From: Anaeramoeba flamelloides
Taxonomy: Eukaryota > Metamonada > Anaeramoebidae
DNA: 64,000 bases
Direction: 5' to 3'
Assembly: GCA_027625915.1 (NCBI GenBank)
Contig: JANTQA010000057.1
Coordinates: forward strand, 6,634,001-6,698,000
Shown: positions 40,101 through 51,299 of the stretch, one piece after another
Position numbering within the stretch: position 1 is the stretch's first letter
Layout of the letters: each line of letters starts with the position of its first letter
Translations under genes and position numbers: made by a program
Notes under the pieces: generated by a model
Told to the model about the DNA's origin: nothing
The model's database searches: none
What the model saw: only the letters and a program-made list of their open reading frames with translations

Positions 40101-41885
40101 ATTTTCATACTAAATAATTTTAGATAATCAAATTGAATGGTTTATTTTACAATATTGATTTGTAATGTTGGGAAGTGAATTTGTGTTTTTAATTTTATTT
40201 TTAAATGATTTTCTGAAAATAGTTCTCATTTTTAGTTTTTTGTAAAAAAATCAAAAGTTTGATTTATTATTATTCATAATAAAAACTTGTTAAATTATAA
40301 CTTTATTATTAAATAACGAAATAAAAAACAATCAACAGGTGGTAATTTTGATGCTGCGGATAGACAGTTTTCATCAATTGAACAAGCGTATAATAATTCA
40401 TGTTTGTCTCTTGTCGACGTTAAGGAATTAATTCCAGAATTTTATTATCTGCCAGAATTTCTATTAAATTTAAATAAAATCGATTTGGGCATAAGAGATT
40501 CAGATAAAAAAAAAGTAGATGATGTGAAATTGCCCCCTTGGGCAAATGGCGATCCTTATGAATTTGTTCGGATCATGAGAAGGGCGTTAGAATCTGATTA
40601 TGTAAGTGAACATTTAAATGAGTGGATTGATTTAATTTTTGGATATAAGCAACAAGGAATTGAAGCTGTTAAGTCAATGAATGTCTTTTATTACTTAACC
40701 TATGAAGATGAAATCAAGAAATTGGATTTGGATAATATTGAAAACATAGCATTACAGGCATCAATCGAATCCCAAATTGAAAATTTTGGACAAACACCTA
40801 TTAAATTATTTGATAAGCCTCACCCAAAAAGAAGAACAAAGAATCTTTTCAATTATTATGATGCGCTTAGTGAAAGTTTATTTAAAAATATTAACCCTCC
40901 TACTTTTTTTATCAATGATTCGCCAGTAATTTATTCCAAAATGTTAATTCTGGAATATGAAGTCTTTGGGTTATCTTCAAATTTATTAATTTTCGATCAA
41001 TCTAGAAAATTACAATATTATGCATTTTCTACGATCGCTGATTCAAAAACAGGAAATCCTAAATTTTTGATTCATGATAATTTAAATAATAATGATAAGT
41101 TTTCTAAAAGAATAGGCTTGCCCTTTGCCAACGGCATTTCAAAATATTGTAATCTTTTAACAACTGGGTTGAATGACACTCTTTTGTTTACGTGTGGATA
41201 TTGGGATTATTCTTTTAGAATAACTAGCCTGAATACGTTTAACCAAATAATCAAAATCACAGACCATAAAGATGTTGTTACCTGCATAAATTGCTGTGAC
41301 AAAATATTTGTTACAGGTTCCAGGGATACAACAGTAATGATTTGGGAAATTTTTCAAGAATCGAAAAAGCAACAAAGAATTCGTTATAAATGTAATCACA
41401 TTTTGTTTGGCCACGATGATGAAGTTACCTGTATAGATTTAAATATCGATTTGGACTTGGTTATCTCTGGTTCGAAAGATCAAACAATTATTGTGCATAC
41501 TTTAGAAAGTGGAAGATATATTAGATCTATCAAAACTAGAACACCAAAATTATTAAAAATTCTCTCAAATGGTTATTTATTAGTCTATTGTTCTGGGCGG
41601 TTACTTACACTATTTTCTATAAATGGTAAAAGATTGAAACAGGCTTGGCTAAATTACGGGTTAGTGGATTTATGTGTCAGTAGAGACAACCAATACCTAT
41701 TTACAGGGGATAAAAGAGGGTTTGTTACAATTAGAAATCTATACACTTTCAAAGAAATTAATAAAATGGAATTCCCAAAGCCGATTTCTTCTATTTCCTT
41801 GTCTAATTCAAATAATTCAATTTGTATAGGTCTCAAAAATGGTAAAGTTGCATTAGCACAATTTAAATCATCAGAAAATAATTAA
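27306..41885 (+). CDS. Giant BEACH-WD40 protein (neurobeachin/LYST/Lvs family)
   Basis: Model: exons 27306-27449, 27589-27793, 27952-37517 and 40339-41885, about 3,820 residues, a typical size for Lvs/neurobeachin proteins. The N-terminal third is helical alpha-solenoid with Asn/Lys insertions. A concanavalin A-like lectin domain spans about 1280-1580 (FFEFDGKKSCLEIP, GFTFIAWIRI), split by a Ser/Lys insert of about 95 residues. DUF4704-like helices follow, then PH-BEACH (about 3040-3170), BEACH (about 3183-3480; SNFEYLMQLNSLAGRTYNDL, ESDYVSEHLNEWIDLIFGYK) and WD40 repeats (about 3575-3820). Such proteins act in vesicle and lysosome traffic. The frame shifts once inside the poly-A run near 34207-34230; coding clearly continues in the new frame (DRKLKTLKNIQ onward). 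The start is the first ATG of the open frame and could be extended. Acceptor AG at 27963 is an alternative for exon 3. Confidence 0.9.
34105..34235 (+). repeat. AAT microsatellite and A20-class homopolymer inside BEACH exon 3
   Basis: A run of AAT units encodes poly-Asn and is followed by GATAATAAAGATAAT and about twenty A. The reading frame upstream leads to a stop at 34277. The frame that restores solenoid-like protein sequence starts just after the A run (NNNNNKDDDKNKQ). The summed exon length leaves a remainder of two, so the run has two bases too many or one too few relative to an open frame. Confidence 0.85.
37518..40338 (+). other. Giant intron within the BEACH domain (2,821 bp)
   Basis: The donor is GTTTGT after GAATTTCAAG, and the acceptor is AATCAACAG before GTGGTAATTTTGAT. 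The phase-1 join rebuilds EFQGGNFDAADRQFSSI, matching the family's conserved FQGGxFDxxDRxFxSI. It contains a tandem repeat (38155-38625) and an AT microsatellite (about 39593-39614). Confidence 0.9.
38155..38625 (+). repeat. Tandem repeat, period about 187 bp, about 2.4 units
   Basis: The segment 38275-38380 (AGTTGAAAGTAGTTACTGTT) is repeated at 38463-38570 (TTGTTGAAAGTATTTACTTT), and the spacer phrase GAAATCT precedes each, with a third partial start near 38605. A degraded earlier unit may begin near 38158. Confidence 0.65.
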
Positions 41886-44373
41886 TTACTTGATTTTGTG
41901 TTTTTTTTTTTGTAATTATTTTTTTTTGGTTATTATTATTATTATTTAATTAAGATAATTTAATTTGTTTATTAGAAAAAATATTTTATGTGTCTATATA
42001 TATATATATATATATACAGATATTATTTATAAATAAAAAACTATCCAAATAAAAATCGTTTCATAATAGAAATTTTTATTTGTAAACTGGTAATACCAAA
42101 TTAAGTTTAATAGTAATACCGATTGAATCAATGACTAAAGTATTTATTTCAAACTGTGTTCAATGAAATATTCCAAAAAATAAGAAAATAAAAAATGTGC
42201 AAATTTTTTGGAAAAAATAATGTAAAATAAATTTCAATAAAAAACAGGCGATACGCAAAGGAAAATAAATGATTTTTTTAAACAATAAAAGAAAAATATT
42301 AGTTTTTTATTCTATTCAAAATTTTGTCAAGAATAAACTAGTTATGAAAATGATTTTTTTGATCAAAAATGAAAATAATTAACAATAATTTTCACACCCT
42401 AAAAAATATCAGATAAAATCGAGATCAGAAATTTTAATTTCTTTTATTAATGCTAATTTTTTTTGAAACAAATAAAGAAAATTATTACAAAGAATCCTAA
42501 AAAGGATTAATGATGAATAACAATTTTTGATATTTAAATCTAATATTTGCTTTATTTTAATAAAGATATTTAAAAAGAAAGTTGTTACTCTTTTTTGGAA
42601 ATAGTACCTTTCTTAATTCCATTTGCACACCAAATTTACCTATATTTCATCAAGTCTAAAATCCAAGATTTAAAATGATATTGACGTGATAATATGTTTA
42701 TTTTCTTATTTGTCTGTAATCCAGATTTGAATTATAATAAAAAGTCAAAATAGTTCAAAGATAAAGTAGTTGTGTTATTGTATTTTTTTTTTTGAAATTG
42801 GAAAAACAATAATAATTATTTATTTTTATATTTTTTTCAAGATTTTTATTTTTTTATATTTTTTTAAATAAGAAATTTTATTACAATAACAGTAATTCAA
42901 AATACATCTATTGTTTTATAAATAATAGCTATCAACAATTTTACTCATATTATAATATAAAATATAAATAAAAAAATATATATTAGAGAGAAATTTTAAT
43001 TTTTTTTTAGATAAAATTTTAATAAATTTTTATTTAAAAGATAAAACGAATTCCTTTGTTCAGGTCAAAAAAAAAAGATTTAACTAAATAATTTTCTAAA
43101 ACTTTAATTTTAACCAAAAAATAACAAAAAAAAATAAATTGTAAATTTTTTTCATTTATTAGATTTGAATTAAATCAATAAAAACTTCAATATTGAGAAA
43201 GTAAACAACCCTAAATTTATCATATATATATATATATATAATAACTTGTATATTATTCAAATTTAATCAAATAATCTTTGAAACCATGAAAATTTATTTA
43301 TTTTTGAATTTTATTCATTTTAAATAATTGAAAAAAATCATTGTGAAAATTGAATTTTTCCTTTATAAATTAATCCAGATCTTTGAAAAGAATTTTTGAT
43401 CTATGGTCCCTTATTCAATAATATTGCTTATTTTATATCTAGATTTTAAAAAGTCAAAAATTAAAAAATCGTAAAAATTAAAAAAAAATCAATTATTAAT
43501 CTGATTCGAACTATTGGCCAAATCATTTAAAATTGAAAAAAATCTAGTTAAAAAAATTTCCAAATTTTATAATAAAAAAAAAAAACAATTAATTTTTAAA
43601 ATTTAATTTATAATTTTTTTTTTTTTAAATTATCATAAATCTTATACCCTTTTCAGTTGAACGGTAATCAATAGATAAAACATTTTTTCTATGTAATATT
43701 AAAACATCCCTTATATAATAAATTATTTATTAAAGTATTTTAGACAATGTTATTGTGCAAAGCTACCCCCAAAAATAATCCAGTAAAGTAGGATGTGCTT
43801 TAATCATTAAAACTAAGAAGTTTTTGATGTTTAGACAGATTTCCAAAAAAGAAAAAAAAATTTTTTTGACAAAATTTCGATGGAAAAATAATAAAATCAC
43901 AAGAACAAGAAAAAATTTTCCTAGGTTGAAAATTTTTTTTCAAGTTATTTTTTTTATTGTAAGTAACTATACAATTTTTAATTATAAAATTTTCTTTTTA
44001 AGATAATTGTTTATAAATTCTATATCTTATAATCTTTTCATAACAATTCAAATTCAAATATTTATTTCAAAGGCAATTAGGTTATTTGAGGTTCTCAAGG
44101 ACATTTAATAAATATACTGAAAATACCTTTTTTTTTGTTTGGATTACCAATACAATATTTTTAAAAATGAAAAAAAAAATGGTTAATATTAAAAAAGTTA
44201 TTAAACAATTTTTTATTTTTTGATAATGGTAATATTAGTTTTGATATTATTTTATCTCCAAATTATAAATTTAAATGGAAATTATATAAGAAGAAGAAGA
44301 AGAATAAAAAAAAAAGAAAGAAAGGGCGAGCGAAAGAGATTTTCATAATGTTTATTTTTTTGTATGATATTAT
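41886..44373. other. Intergenic region between convergent BEACH and Rab genes
   Basis: The two genes end towards each other, so this holds both 3' ends. It has AT microsatellites at about 41994-42016 and 43221-43240 and many homopolymers. No gene, MITE or RNA gene is supported. Confidence 0.55.
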
Positions 44374-47300
44374 TTAACAACATCCCTTTCGCTTTTCATC
44401 ATTATCGATTGCTGAGATATCTTTTATTGTATTTTTAGATGTTTTAGTAGTCATGTGTTTTTGATTTTTTGGTAATTTCATTAGCTCTGTTGCAAGATAA
44501 AAAAATAAATCTTTGACTTGTTCGCCAGTTTTGGCAGATGTCTCAAAAAAATGAAGGTTATGATTTTCACAGTACATTTCTGCATCTCTAGTCAAGACTG
44601 CCCTCTTTTTTTCAAGATCAGTTTTATTCCCAACAAAGCCAATTATCAAATCTGGAAGTCCTTTTATTGAAAGCTCTTTTACCCATTCTTTGGCTTTGTT
44701 AAAAGAATCCTATAAATAAATAATAATTTTTTAAAAAAAATTAAGAAATCAATTAAAAATTAAGAAATCAAAAAAAAAATTAATAAATCAATAAAAAATA
44801 ACAATACAGCTATATTAAAAAAGTGATTGATGTCTTTTTTTTATGATTTTTTACAGAATCAAAAGTTTTATGCTTTAATAAAGTGTGGAACTTTTTTTAA
44901 AAAAAAAGTACTTTCCTTTAGACCCCAACCTCTACACCGTATTTAAAGGTTGATCTCTCACTTTATTAAAACAGAAAACTTATAAAAATTTGTAATTCTG
45001 AAAAAGTTTCCACTTTTTTAAAATAGAAAACTTGAAAAAAGTTTTAAAAAAGTAATCAGTTTTTTTTAACATCTGTATAACTATTAAAACTTTTGAAATT
45101 AGATTAAAAAGAACATTTTCTTTTTCTATTTTAAAAATTCAATTTAGTTGAGGTGGTATTGATATTGGTTTTTCCTTTAATAAATGGAGATATAGTCAAA
45201 TAAAAATAAAAACTTCATATTTTATTTTACAATCAATTGGCGATCTTAATTTTACAATAATGGAAATATTATAATTCAAAAAAGTTCTAAAAACTGCAAA
45301 TAAATGAAATTAAGTTTCGTTTTAAAATACAAATTTTTTTACTTTTTTTGAGTTACTTTTTTTTTCTCTTTAAAAAGAAATTTATTTTTCTTTTTTTTTT
45401 TTTTTTTTAATTCTAAAAAGTAGCGAATAAGAAAAATAATCAACGGTGTGATTATAATTTGGTGGACAATGCATTGAATAAGATAAACAATGATGTAAAT
45501 TTAACTTATTGTGTTATACACTTGCTTCGCCCGGGATTAACTTCTAACGAGTGAAGTAATAACACCTTGTAACGGTAATCAACTTCTCGTAAGTATTGTA
45601 TTACACAAACATGTTGGAGGTATTATGGTGGTGATCTAGAAATATTCGACATAAAAGGAAACAGCCACCAACCCATTCAACATTTAGGGGAGCTACAAAA
45701 AAAAACTTTTTTAGTTTTTACATTTTTTTTGTTATTTTTTTTATCTTTTAATTTTTCTTTTTTTCTTGTATTTAATTAAAAATAACATTATTTTTTTTCT
45801 TTTCATTTTTTAAAAAAAAGATATCATATGAGTTATAATCTTGCCTAAATTATAGCTAGGGTAAAAAACTCTAAAAACAAGTTTAGGATTTAGGAAAAGT
45901 GCCGTAGAGTGTCGTAGAGTGCCTAGCTTTTCCAAAATTCAAAAGAATAGAGAAAAATCAAAGATTTTACTCAATTCTTTTAAATTCTGGAAAAGCTAAC
46001 GGCGGTTTTTTTTATTTTTTGTTTTTGTTTCGAAAATCTATTGATTTTCTAATCAAAACAAAAATTAAAAAAAGCTAATGGCAAATAGGTTTTTTTTTAC
46101 TTTTTGAAATATAAAGAAAATTTATTTAATTTTGGGTTTATTTCAAAAATCAAAAAAAAATAACAGCAAATCGAGTGTACTTTTGTTGAGCCGCCTCTCT
46201 TCGTTAACAATAAATAAATAAATACAATCGTTTTTTTTTTTTTCATCTTCATTTATGTGAGTATAATACATTTCAAAAACAAATCAGCATGTGGTGTAAA
46301 ATATTTACTCAAAAAAGCAGGAAATTTTCTTTTAAAATATCTTTATTAAACTTAATTCCTAATATTACTATTTAAATATCCAATAATTTTTTTAGTATAA
46401 ATTTATTCTACAGATTAATTCAATTTTGTTGTTTGTAAGACATGGCTTTAATAAAAGATATCAAAGCTTCTAAACACAATTTTAGATGGTATGTTTCAAG
46501 TATGAAAATAAAGCTATTATTAGTTTCTTTTTGATCTTTAAAAACCGTCTTCTGGAGAGATTTTAATCTTGATTAAATTTCTCCGATAATGTAACTTTTA
46601 TTAAAGTATTTTATTGTTTAAAGCCCCATTTGGATCCTTACCATATTATATATTTGATATTGAAATTGTCGGTGCCTCGTTTTGTAAAAAAAGTTTTTTT
46701 CATTTTTTGAAAATTTTTTGATAAACATATTTTGAAATACACATACAATACGATTTTATTTAGTTAGTAGCAATATCCCTCTTAATTTTAGATGATCAAT
46801 TTACGAATATAAAACTACTTGTAAAGAGAATATTATTTAAAATATAAAAAAAAATGACACCAGTTTTTTGGAAATACCCTAATATAAGATTCAAAATTTC
46901 AAAATTAAAAGTTATTGAGTTTTGATTTTTTAATTCCTTTAAAAAATGAAAAATAAAATCAAAGTGATCTAAAAAATTGATCAAAGAGAGAGACTTCTAA
47001 ACGGAAATACTTGTATTCAAAATTCAAATTCTCATCCATTTAAATTTGAAATTGAGTGTAGCTACTATTACTGTTTTCTAATAAATGTCACCTTTTTTAA
47101 TTGTTGATTTTTACTAATAGATCATTGTTGACAATAAGTATATTTTTACTTATCTAAAAAGAATCGAACAAAATCGCTATTTGGAAAATATAGCCAGTTA
47201 TAAAAATCAATTCAAAATTTTTGAAACACTAAAATTCAATTTTTGAAAAAAAAAAGTTATTTAATAAATTCCCAGATAAATACCGAATTAAAACCAACTA

Positions 47301-50300
47301 ACTTAAGGTTTGTAATCTCTAAATAATAAAAAAAAATTACATTGTGTTCGGTGTAAGGCAATGTTACTTTGGCTCTAAGCTGATCGATCTTCGACTTGAT
47401 ATAAATTTCACTAGTTTGTTTCACTTTTAAGACACAAACTTTTAACGAAATTTAAGGGTCTAGTAATTTACCGTGAATATGCACCATACTCAAGGGGTGG
47501 CCTGAGACCAAAAAGGGTATTGTGAAATAGCCCTTCTTTTGGTTGACAAAATTCAAATAACAAAAAAAAAATTCCATTGTATCTCTTTGACAAAAAATTC
47601 AACGAAGAAAAAAAAGTTTAAAAGAGTTCTCAATTCCAAAAAATCAAAATTTAAAAAAAAAAATTCATCTTTTCTCATTTTCTATTTCCAAATGGTTAAA
47701 TTTCTTTAATTTAAAACAAATTGCTTTCTTGAATTTCGCAATCAATTTAATTCGATTTAGTCTGATTTGTGGTTATTTTGTAACCCTCTAAATTTGACCA
47801 AGTATGGATTAGGTAATATTCAATCGATAAAAATATTTCATTTGAAAAATAAAAAAAAAGAAAAAAAAAATCACCAAGATCTCAAAAAGCGCTAAAGAGC
47901 GACACTTCAAAACTGACATAGTTGTTTTCAAAATTGTAATTCACAACCATTCTAATTGGAAATTGAGTGTCGCTCTTTGGCGCTTTTTTCTAAAAATGTC
48001 CTCATTTTTGGTTGTTGATTTTTGGAGATCGATCGTACATCATAGGTTGGTTTTTGATTGGTGTTAGGTACCCAATAAAATTACTAAAAAGTTTTTTTCC
48101 ATTTTAGAATAAAAAATTTCACCGTAATGACTCGACCCTTAAAGCACAAAAAAAATCTCAATTTAAAGCACAAAATTTGTAATTTTTTTTTTTACAATTT
48201 ATTTTACTAGAATTTGAATTTTGCCTTAATTTGAGATTTTTTGTGTGCCTTAAATTCGGTTCAAAGTTTGTGTCTTAAAAGTGAAACTGACTGTATAAAT
48301 TTTTTTTTTATGTTATGTTCATTTTTTTTCATTGGAGATCCTATTAAAATCTTTTTTTTTGTTATTTTCATTTTTTCAACCAAATAAAGTAACACTTTTA
48401 CATTAGCATTTTAAGAGAGTAAGTCACTCCTTGACTAGGAAGGAAATTCGTCTTAGGTGACTAGATCCTTAAAAGGAAAAATAATAATCATTTATTATTA
48501 TTAATTGTTGGCTAATTAAGCCAATTTCAAGACCAACAATCTATTAAAATCATTTTATAATATTTGTAATTTATGTCGAGTTCGTAGAAAGAAGTGCATT
48601 GTATCCGGGTTCTAAGTCATATGAAGATAAAGAATTGATACTTTTACTAAATATTTTGTTGAAATATTTGGGATTTTTTAATGAAAAACAAGAAATAATA
48701 GATTGAAAAATTCCAAATCAAATTTTTATTCTTAAAAACTCAGCACTTGATAGATTCAGTCTATCTCTAAATTTCTAATTTAAAACTTAATAAAGTAACA
48801 TATTTCATTTGATCTATTGTTGATCATATATTTAGATCTCTTTATTAATGAATAACATCTAACCAGGGAGAAGTTTAAAATTAAAAACTACATTGCTATT
48901 GAAGGTAAATTATATTAATGCTCCCTGTTTTCAAATGTCTCTAAAAATTTTCAATAAGTAAAATAGTACTAAACGCTGATCTAATCAATTATAAATGATC
49001 GTTTTTATTTCGTAAAAAAACCCAAAGAATTTTTGAAAAAAATCTACACTTCGAGATCAAATTTAAAGGTTGAATTATCAATCTTCAGACTTCAAAGTTG
49101 AGAAATGTCTTTCTTAAATTTTTCTTGGAATATGGGTTAGTAGTTGATAAAAAATTGAATAATTGCTCAAAAATTAAATAATTAACTTTGAGATTATTTT
49201 GACAAATTATTTTTTCATTTTGGAAATATATTGAAAATATAGCTATTAGCTTTATTAAAACGAAACAAAAGTAATCAGATCTTTTTTATTTAGTTAAAAA
49301 TTATTGAATAAATCTTGAAATTAAAAAATCGGAAAAATAATGACTTTTGTAAGTTCTCTAATTATTAATTTTCAAAAAGTGGAATACTACTATTTTGGTT
49401 TTTTTTTTTTTTAGATTTGGAAAATGAATTAAAAAAAATTTCTAAAATTAAAATTTTTTGTTAGGGGTTAACTTGAATACTTTTATTTTTTGTTTCAGTT
49501 TTTAGGTTGTGAAAAGTAATTTTAAAAAAAAATTTTTCAAAATTCCTATTTTTTAGTTGTTATCATGAGTAAAAAATGAAATAATTTATTGTGCAATAAT
49601 ATTTAGAATAGATTTTTTTTGGTTATTTGAATTCTAAAGCAAATATAATTTACTTTTTATTACAACTTAATTTGATTTTGGACACATATATTGGTGAAGC
49701 TAATCCCTTAAAATAGTAAACTCTATGATTTTATGCCGAATTCTCTTTTGAGAGGTAATTGCAAGCACAAGGACAACCAAAGTGTATTTTTACACTTCTT
49801 CCTTAGCAATACGAAATAAGATTTTTTCGAACAAAACAAATAGAGTGTTGGTTGGATCTGAAAGATAGAACTTAATTTTAGAGCACGAGAGAATACAAAA
49901 AGATATTTTGAACACAAATCTGGATTCTTTTTTTTTTTTTAATTGTTTATGGCCACGATTGAATCGTGACCTATTGCCCTTATATGGAAGCAGTTATTTA
50001 AGAACTAAAATCTGGATTCTTGGTATTTCTCTAAAAAATTTTTTTGTTTTTAAGAATTAACTACAATCATTAAATCAAGTTTCTTTTATTTTGTTCCTTA
50101 ATTGGAATAAATTTCTCAAAAGTCCAATAATCTCTTTCAATTCGCATTAAATGATAAGAAAAGTGAAACAAAGGTGTGACATAAAAAACAAAGGCTTTTT
50201 CCGTTACAAAACGAATAAAAATCCTCAACAACAAAAGAGATTTCTTAATTCAGCAAAAAATGGAATTAATTGTCCATTGAAAGAGTTAGTTTGTTTTATA

Positions 50301-51016
50301 GGTTGGTTGATAAAATGAAAAAAGAAAAAAAAGGGATCAACAAACTTCAGAGCAAATATCATAAACTACAACTGCAATTTCAGAATTACGATAATACATT
50401 GGAGCGAGCGATTGATACCTTTCTTGTCCTATTGGTTTTTTTTTTTCAAAGTGTTTGTGGTTAATAAGAAACAGTTATTAAATATAAATCGTTTGACAAA
50501 TTCAGAACAATTTCAAACCAGCCGTATCCTTTTTTTTTTTTTTTAAAGTTTTTTGGTTTATGCGGTAAAAATAAAGAAAAAAAATTTGGTATGCAATGAA
50601 GAAATGGGATCTTAATAAACTAAAGTTTAAAAGAAAATCAAACCCAAATTTGAAGTTTAAGATCTCGTGAATTTATTGAAATCGATTTTGTTAAATATGA
50701 TGCCCCAATTGTTGGCTCTCTATAGGTGCAAATTAAAAGAAAAAAAAACAAAAAAAGAGAGACAATAAAGGTTAAAAGACCAACCAGAAGATAAAGGTGT
50801 TAAAGTGCTTTGCACAATATCAAACCTGTTTTCAAAAAATTGGCCACGACAAAAACGAAGAACTAAACAACTTTTACCAACACCAGATTGACCTATAAAA
50901 AGTATTCAACAAATTAAAAAAAAGTAGGGACTTATTCTTGTTTTTATTAAGAAGTTTGTTTAAAAATTGTTACCTAGAAGAACAATTTTATATTCGTTTG
51001 TGGTTACTTCTTGCAT
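44374..51016 (-). CDS. Rab GTPase, Rab5/Rab22 type, six exons
   Basis: Minus-strand exons: 50974-51016, 50826-50892, 50644-50719, 50519-50528 (10 nt), 50346-50428 and 44374-44709. They join in phase to 204 residues ending TAA. All G motifs are present: GQSGVGKS (15-22), switch I Thr40 in [18 protein letters not shown] (62-68) with catalytic Gln67, NKTD (121-124) and ETSAK (149-153). The tail ends KGCC, a double-Cys geranylgeranylation signal. [10 protein letters not shown] and SLAPMYYR point to the Rab5/21/22 group, regulators of early endosome fusion; the exact paralogue is uncertain. Donors are GTAACA for intron 1 and GTTTGA or GTTTGT for the others. Four introns are 81-115 bp and the fifth is 5,636 bp. 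Confidence 0.92.
45511..45564. other. Imperfect hairpin in a locally less A/T-rich block
   Basis: GTGTTATACACTTGCTTCG and CGAGTGAAGTAATAACAC can pair with small bulges around a loop of about 17 nt. The surrounding block 45436-45700 has more G+C than the rest of the intron and no open frame. It could be a structured RNA, a transposon end or chance. Confidence 0.35.
45901..46003. repeat. Inverted repeat next to a 10-bp tandem duplication
   Basis: GCCGTAGAGT and GTCGTAGAGT stand in tandem at 45901-45920. Immediately after, GCCTAGCTTTTCCAAAATTC is mirrored by 45973-46003 (ATTCTGGAAAAGCTAACGGC), giving arms of about 28 bp. It may be the relic of a small inverted-repeat element. Confidence 0.5.
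47303..47407 (+). repeat. Degenerate single arm of foldback R6
   Basis: It follows the left arm of R6 (25652 onward) from TTAAGGTTT through CTAAGCTGATCGATCTTCGACTTGATAT, with many substitutions. No partner arm is found before the MITE that starts at 47409. Confidence 0.55.
47409..48295. mobile_element. MITE M1, copy 2, split by a nested TTAA element
   Basis: The left part (47409-47455, TTTCACTTTTAAGACACAAA) and right part (48139-48295, ending GTGAAACTGACTGTA) together make about 200 bp, the same length as copies at 1505 and 63571. Removing 47456-48138 plus one TTAA restores a continuous M1 element. The order of insertion is therefore M1 first, the TTAA element second. Confidence 0.85.
47456..48138 (-). 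mobile_element. TTAA-targeting element, copy 1 (683 bp)
   Basis: The element is flanked by TTAA at 47452-47455 and 48139-48142. Its ends are inverse: GGGTCTAGTAATTTACCGTGA on the left (minus one base) and TTCACCGTAATGACTCGACCC on the right. It carries an internal palindromic stretch near 47885-48000 built on GCGCTAAAGAGCGACACT and its inverse. It has no transposase. The TTAA duplication is the piggyBac signature, but the CCC-type ends are reversed relative to the usual reading, so superfamily assignment is tentative. It aligns inverted to 60461-61231. Confidence 0.8.
48300..48474 (+). mobile_element. TTAA element, truncated copy 3
   Basis: It aligns to the right end of copy 2 (61080-61231): ATTGGAGATCCTATTAAAAT, then AACCAAATAAAGTAACACTT, then AAGTCACT, ending GACTAGATCC next to TTAA. 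It starts almost at the edge of MITE M1 copy 2, and its left part is missing. Confidence 0.6.
48890..49380 (-). repeat. Dispersed repeat R1, copy 3, inverted
   Basis: The reverse complement aligns to 46-545 end to end. Beyond its left edge the plus strand reads CATTGCTATTGAAG|GTAAAT, the counterpart of CATAATTGAAG|GTAATC on the minus strand of copy 1. This donor-like junction is shared although the neighbourhoods differ. Confidence 0.7.
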
Positions 51017-51299
51017 CAAAATGAAAAAAAATGATCTTATTTATGACAAATTTCAGAATTTGAGATATTTAAGGGAGCTTGTGTCAAATGAATCCTTGAG
51101 TGGAAATTTTTATGTAAACGATTTGACTTGGTTTTGGTGTCTAAGATCAAGACTTGAAAAATTAAAATAATTTTGTTTTCCAAAAAATGATGTGTTTTTT
51201 AGTTTTTTTTTCTGCCAGAAAACTTTAGTATCAAGTATTTAAAAAAACACTATAGAACATGGTTCTTACATTGTTTTGGTTAAGTCGAGTAATTAGGTA

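Larger units (their letters stand above)
44710..50345 (-). other. Giant intron 5 of the Rab gene (5,636 bp)
   Basis: It lies between VYDICSE and [13 protein letters not shown], a phase-0 join typical of Rab sequences. The donor is GTTTGT and the acceptor is TTTATAG. It houses R6 arm (47303-47407), MITE M1 with a nested TTAA element (47409-48295), a TTAA element fragment (about 48300-48474), R1 copy 3 (48890-49380), hairpins near 45511 and 45921, and a 15-bp perfect palindrome CACGATTGAATCGTG near 49944. No gene is seen inside on either strand. Confidence 0.85.

Noticed and set aside
44374-44649. Separate short GTPase gene with only NKxD and SAK motifs
   Set aside because: Five upstream exons with all other G motifs lie at 50346-51016 on the same strand, with matching phases.
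47456-48138. Calling the TTAA element a piggyBac transposon outright
   Set aside because: The TTAA duplication fits, but no transposase is present and the terminal bases do not match the usual CCC start as read from the TTAA.
50270-50464. Plus-strand 64-codon frame
   Set aside because: It is antisense to Rab exon 5.
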